Source: Tamarix chinensis
Lineage: Eukaryota; Streptophyta; Magnoliopsida; Caryophyllales; Tamaricaceae
Direction: 5' to 3'
DNA length: 64,000 nucleotides
Assembly (NCBI GenBank): GCA_030549775.1
Contig: CM060171.1
Coordinates: 140,152,859 to 140,216,858 of the forward strand
Shown here: in pieces, positions 62,749-64,000 of the stretch
Numbering within the stretch: position 1 is the stretch's first letter
Layout of the letters: each line of letters starts with the position of its first letter
Notes under the pieces: generated by a model
What the model was told of the DNA's origin: nothing
What the model saw: only the letters and a program-made list of their open reading frames with translations
The model's database searches: none
Program-made: the position numbers and the translations under genes

Positions 62749-63571
62749 TGATGGAAACCCGGTATGGTTTCTCAAAAGGATCGAAGAAAATAATCGAGCA
62801 CGGGGTTCGAATCGCCGGAATCAGCCTAAGGAACTTTCGAAGGAAGATTCAAGAATTCAGAGGCACAATTTAACAATGGCAACTGAATTTTAGAGATAGA
62901 AGCGATCAAGAATCGATTGAAGACAGAGAGAAGAAGCAGAAGAAGGTGCGAGTGAGAGATTCACAAAGAGAGAGAACGCAAAAGAAAGCTCGAGAAGAAT
63001 CAAGAAACAATTCGTATATCAGCCAAAAAAACTGACGCATACATGTCATATATGCCTTATTTATATGAGGTATACAAACCTGTATAAAAATACACAATGC
63101 AGCCATACAATCTGCCCACTAACACACGCCGATACAGCCCAAATACATAAAAGAAGAATGGGTCGGTGCTAGACAATTCAACCAGCCCAAAACAATACCA
63201 AACTCTCCCCAAAATACAAAGAAATATTTATACATCAATTCCCATCAGCTTATATTAATTCTAGCTAATCATGGTTATTAAGGGTCGATTAACCCACAAT
63301 CCAACTAATCCATTATTCATGGATTGGGTGGCGGATTATACAACCAACCTAATTTCCATTAGCCAATTTCTACCGGCGAATGCAGCACATGGGATTACAT
63401 AGAAATAATAAAATACATTTCTGCAACACTTCAGCAGCAGTTGCAGCCATTCAAATTCATACTCCATGTGCTCCATCAATATTCAAAAAATAAGACAAAC
63501 AATTATAAGTATAAAATGATTTACAGCAATTATCAAAATTAATTAAATGCAAATTTTGAAGATTCATATTA
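62749..63571 (-). repeat. 5' LTR of the CRM-like element
   Basis: 823 bp. In element direction it begins TAATATGAATC (the usual TG changed to TA) and ends CCATCA directly before the primer-binding site. It presumably carries the element's promoter; no TATA box was assigned. The GGGTTCGAATCGCC stretch resembles a tRNA B box but has no tRNA fold around it. Confidence 0.9.
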
Positions 63572-63576
63572 CAAGG

Positions 63577-64000
63577 CATTCACTCTTGTTTTTCATTCTC
63601 TCATATCGCGCAACGAATATATGCTATTTTACTCCAATGGCTACATAGTTGGGCACACGTATAAATAACATTTACAATGGCATCATATAAACAAATTATG
63701 AGCGCTCATTAATTACAAAAATGAATTTTTTACTCCTACTTGTAATTATTTCTCAACCAATTACTTTCATATTCATATTAAGTTGATATATTTTAAAAAC
63801 TGTTAGTGATCATTCAAATTAGATAGAAATTACTCCTTGATTATAATATCCAAATATTTCTAGCTATATTACACTCATAAATTATTTTTTTCATTTTTAT
63901 ATTTTTATGATTGTGAGGTACATTGTAATCAACCACAACTCTCATAAAAAAACTCATTATATCAAGGATTTGTGTTGCATAATATTTTCGAGGTAGGTCA
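63577..64000. other. Unassigned AT-rich flank
   Basis: Right flank of the CRM-like insertion. No gene or repeat recognised up to the window end. Confidence 0.3.

Larger units (their letters stand above)
56683..63571 (-). mobile_element. Full-length Ty3/gypsy LTR retrotransposon, CRM-like (6.9 kb)
   Basis: Minus-strand element with two LTRs (56683-57519 and 62749-63571) and target-site duplication CAAGG (56678-56682 and 63572-63576). The primer-binding site next to the 5' LTR (62733-62748, minus strand TTTGGTATTAAAGCC) resembles the complement of initiator-Met tRNA with two changes. The polypurine tract AAGAAGAGGGGAA precedes the 3' LTR at about 57520-57532. Domain order is gag, protease, RT, RNase H, integrase. 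The sequence style of the RT, and an integrase whose reading frame runs into the 3' LTR, point to the CRM (centromeric chromovirus) lineage. By eye the LTRs differ at roughly 35-40 positions plus small indels (about 4-5%). The coding region has several breaks, so it is not autonomous. Confidence 0.92.

Noticed and set aside
62800..62830. GGGTTCGAATCGCCGG resembling a tRNA T-arm/B box in the CRM-like LTR (also at 56735)
   Set aside because: No acceptor stem, anticodon arm or A box at the right distance; present in both LTRs as ordinary LTR sequence.

Overview
This window is nuclear DNA of a flowering plant, most likely a eudicot. The evidence is a multi-exon gene of a plant-specific family (MIP1-type leucine zipper plus DUF547) with GT-AG introns, plant-type retrotransposons (copia, CRM-like Ty3/gypsy, L1-like LINE), hAT and CACTA-type elements, and AT-rich, microsatellite-laden intergenic DNA. 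The species cannot be told from the sequence. I see only one intact protein-coding gene; most of the rest is transposable-element sequence in layers.

Layout. 1-7.6 kb: old repeats, including a copy (A, 525-4668) of a large coding-free repeat family and a probable degenerate partial copy behind it. 7.67-19.05 kb: the minus-strand DUF547 gene. I rebuilt 11 exons by hand (1,818 bp, 605 codons plus stop, all junctions GT-AG and in phase). Its 5.5-kb intron 10 holds a decayed copia retrotransposon, a GATCCG-rich hAT-like element and a small MITE. 19.1-20.4 kb: upstream flank with a 120-codon divergent ORF of unknown status.

20.4-50.1 kb: a nest of five copies of the same 4.7-5.0 kb family. Each copy begins TG (TA in F) and ends CA, with short inverted termini related to TGTAAYACCCC, and has no protein-coding capacity. 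The two cleanest copies (D and E) have perfect 5-bp target-site duplications. F (20425-50056) was entered by B (21093-35760) and E (36238-46456). B was entered by C (25441-35087), and C by D (29588-34545). E was further entered by a hAT MITE with a perfect 8-bp duplication and by a 5-kb L1-like LINE. These termini and duplications are those of an LTR retrotransposon, so the simplest reading is giant solo LTRs. No internal region of the family is present anywhere in the window. All four self-insertions fall 0.5-1.15 kb from the same end of the host copy, inside its purine-rich tract. Every copy also carries a repeated 19-bp imperfect palindrome.

50.1-56.7 kb: low-density flank with a CACTA terminus, a LINE fragment and a hAT MITE with an 8-bp duplication. 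56.7-63.6 kb: a full-length Ty3/gypsy element of CRM type on the minus strand, with two LTRs of about 0.83 kb, duplication CAAGG, a primer site resembling initiator-Met tRNA, and a polyprotein that runs into the 3' LTR but is broken by stops, frameshifts and a lost integrase catalytic residue. Repeat-internal ORFs in purine-rich or microsatellite DNA were judged not to be genes.
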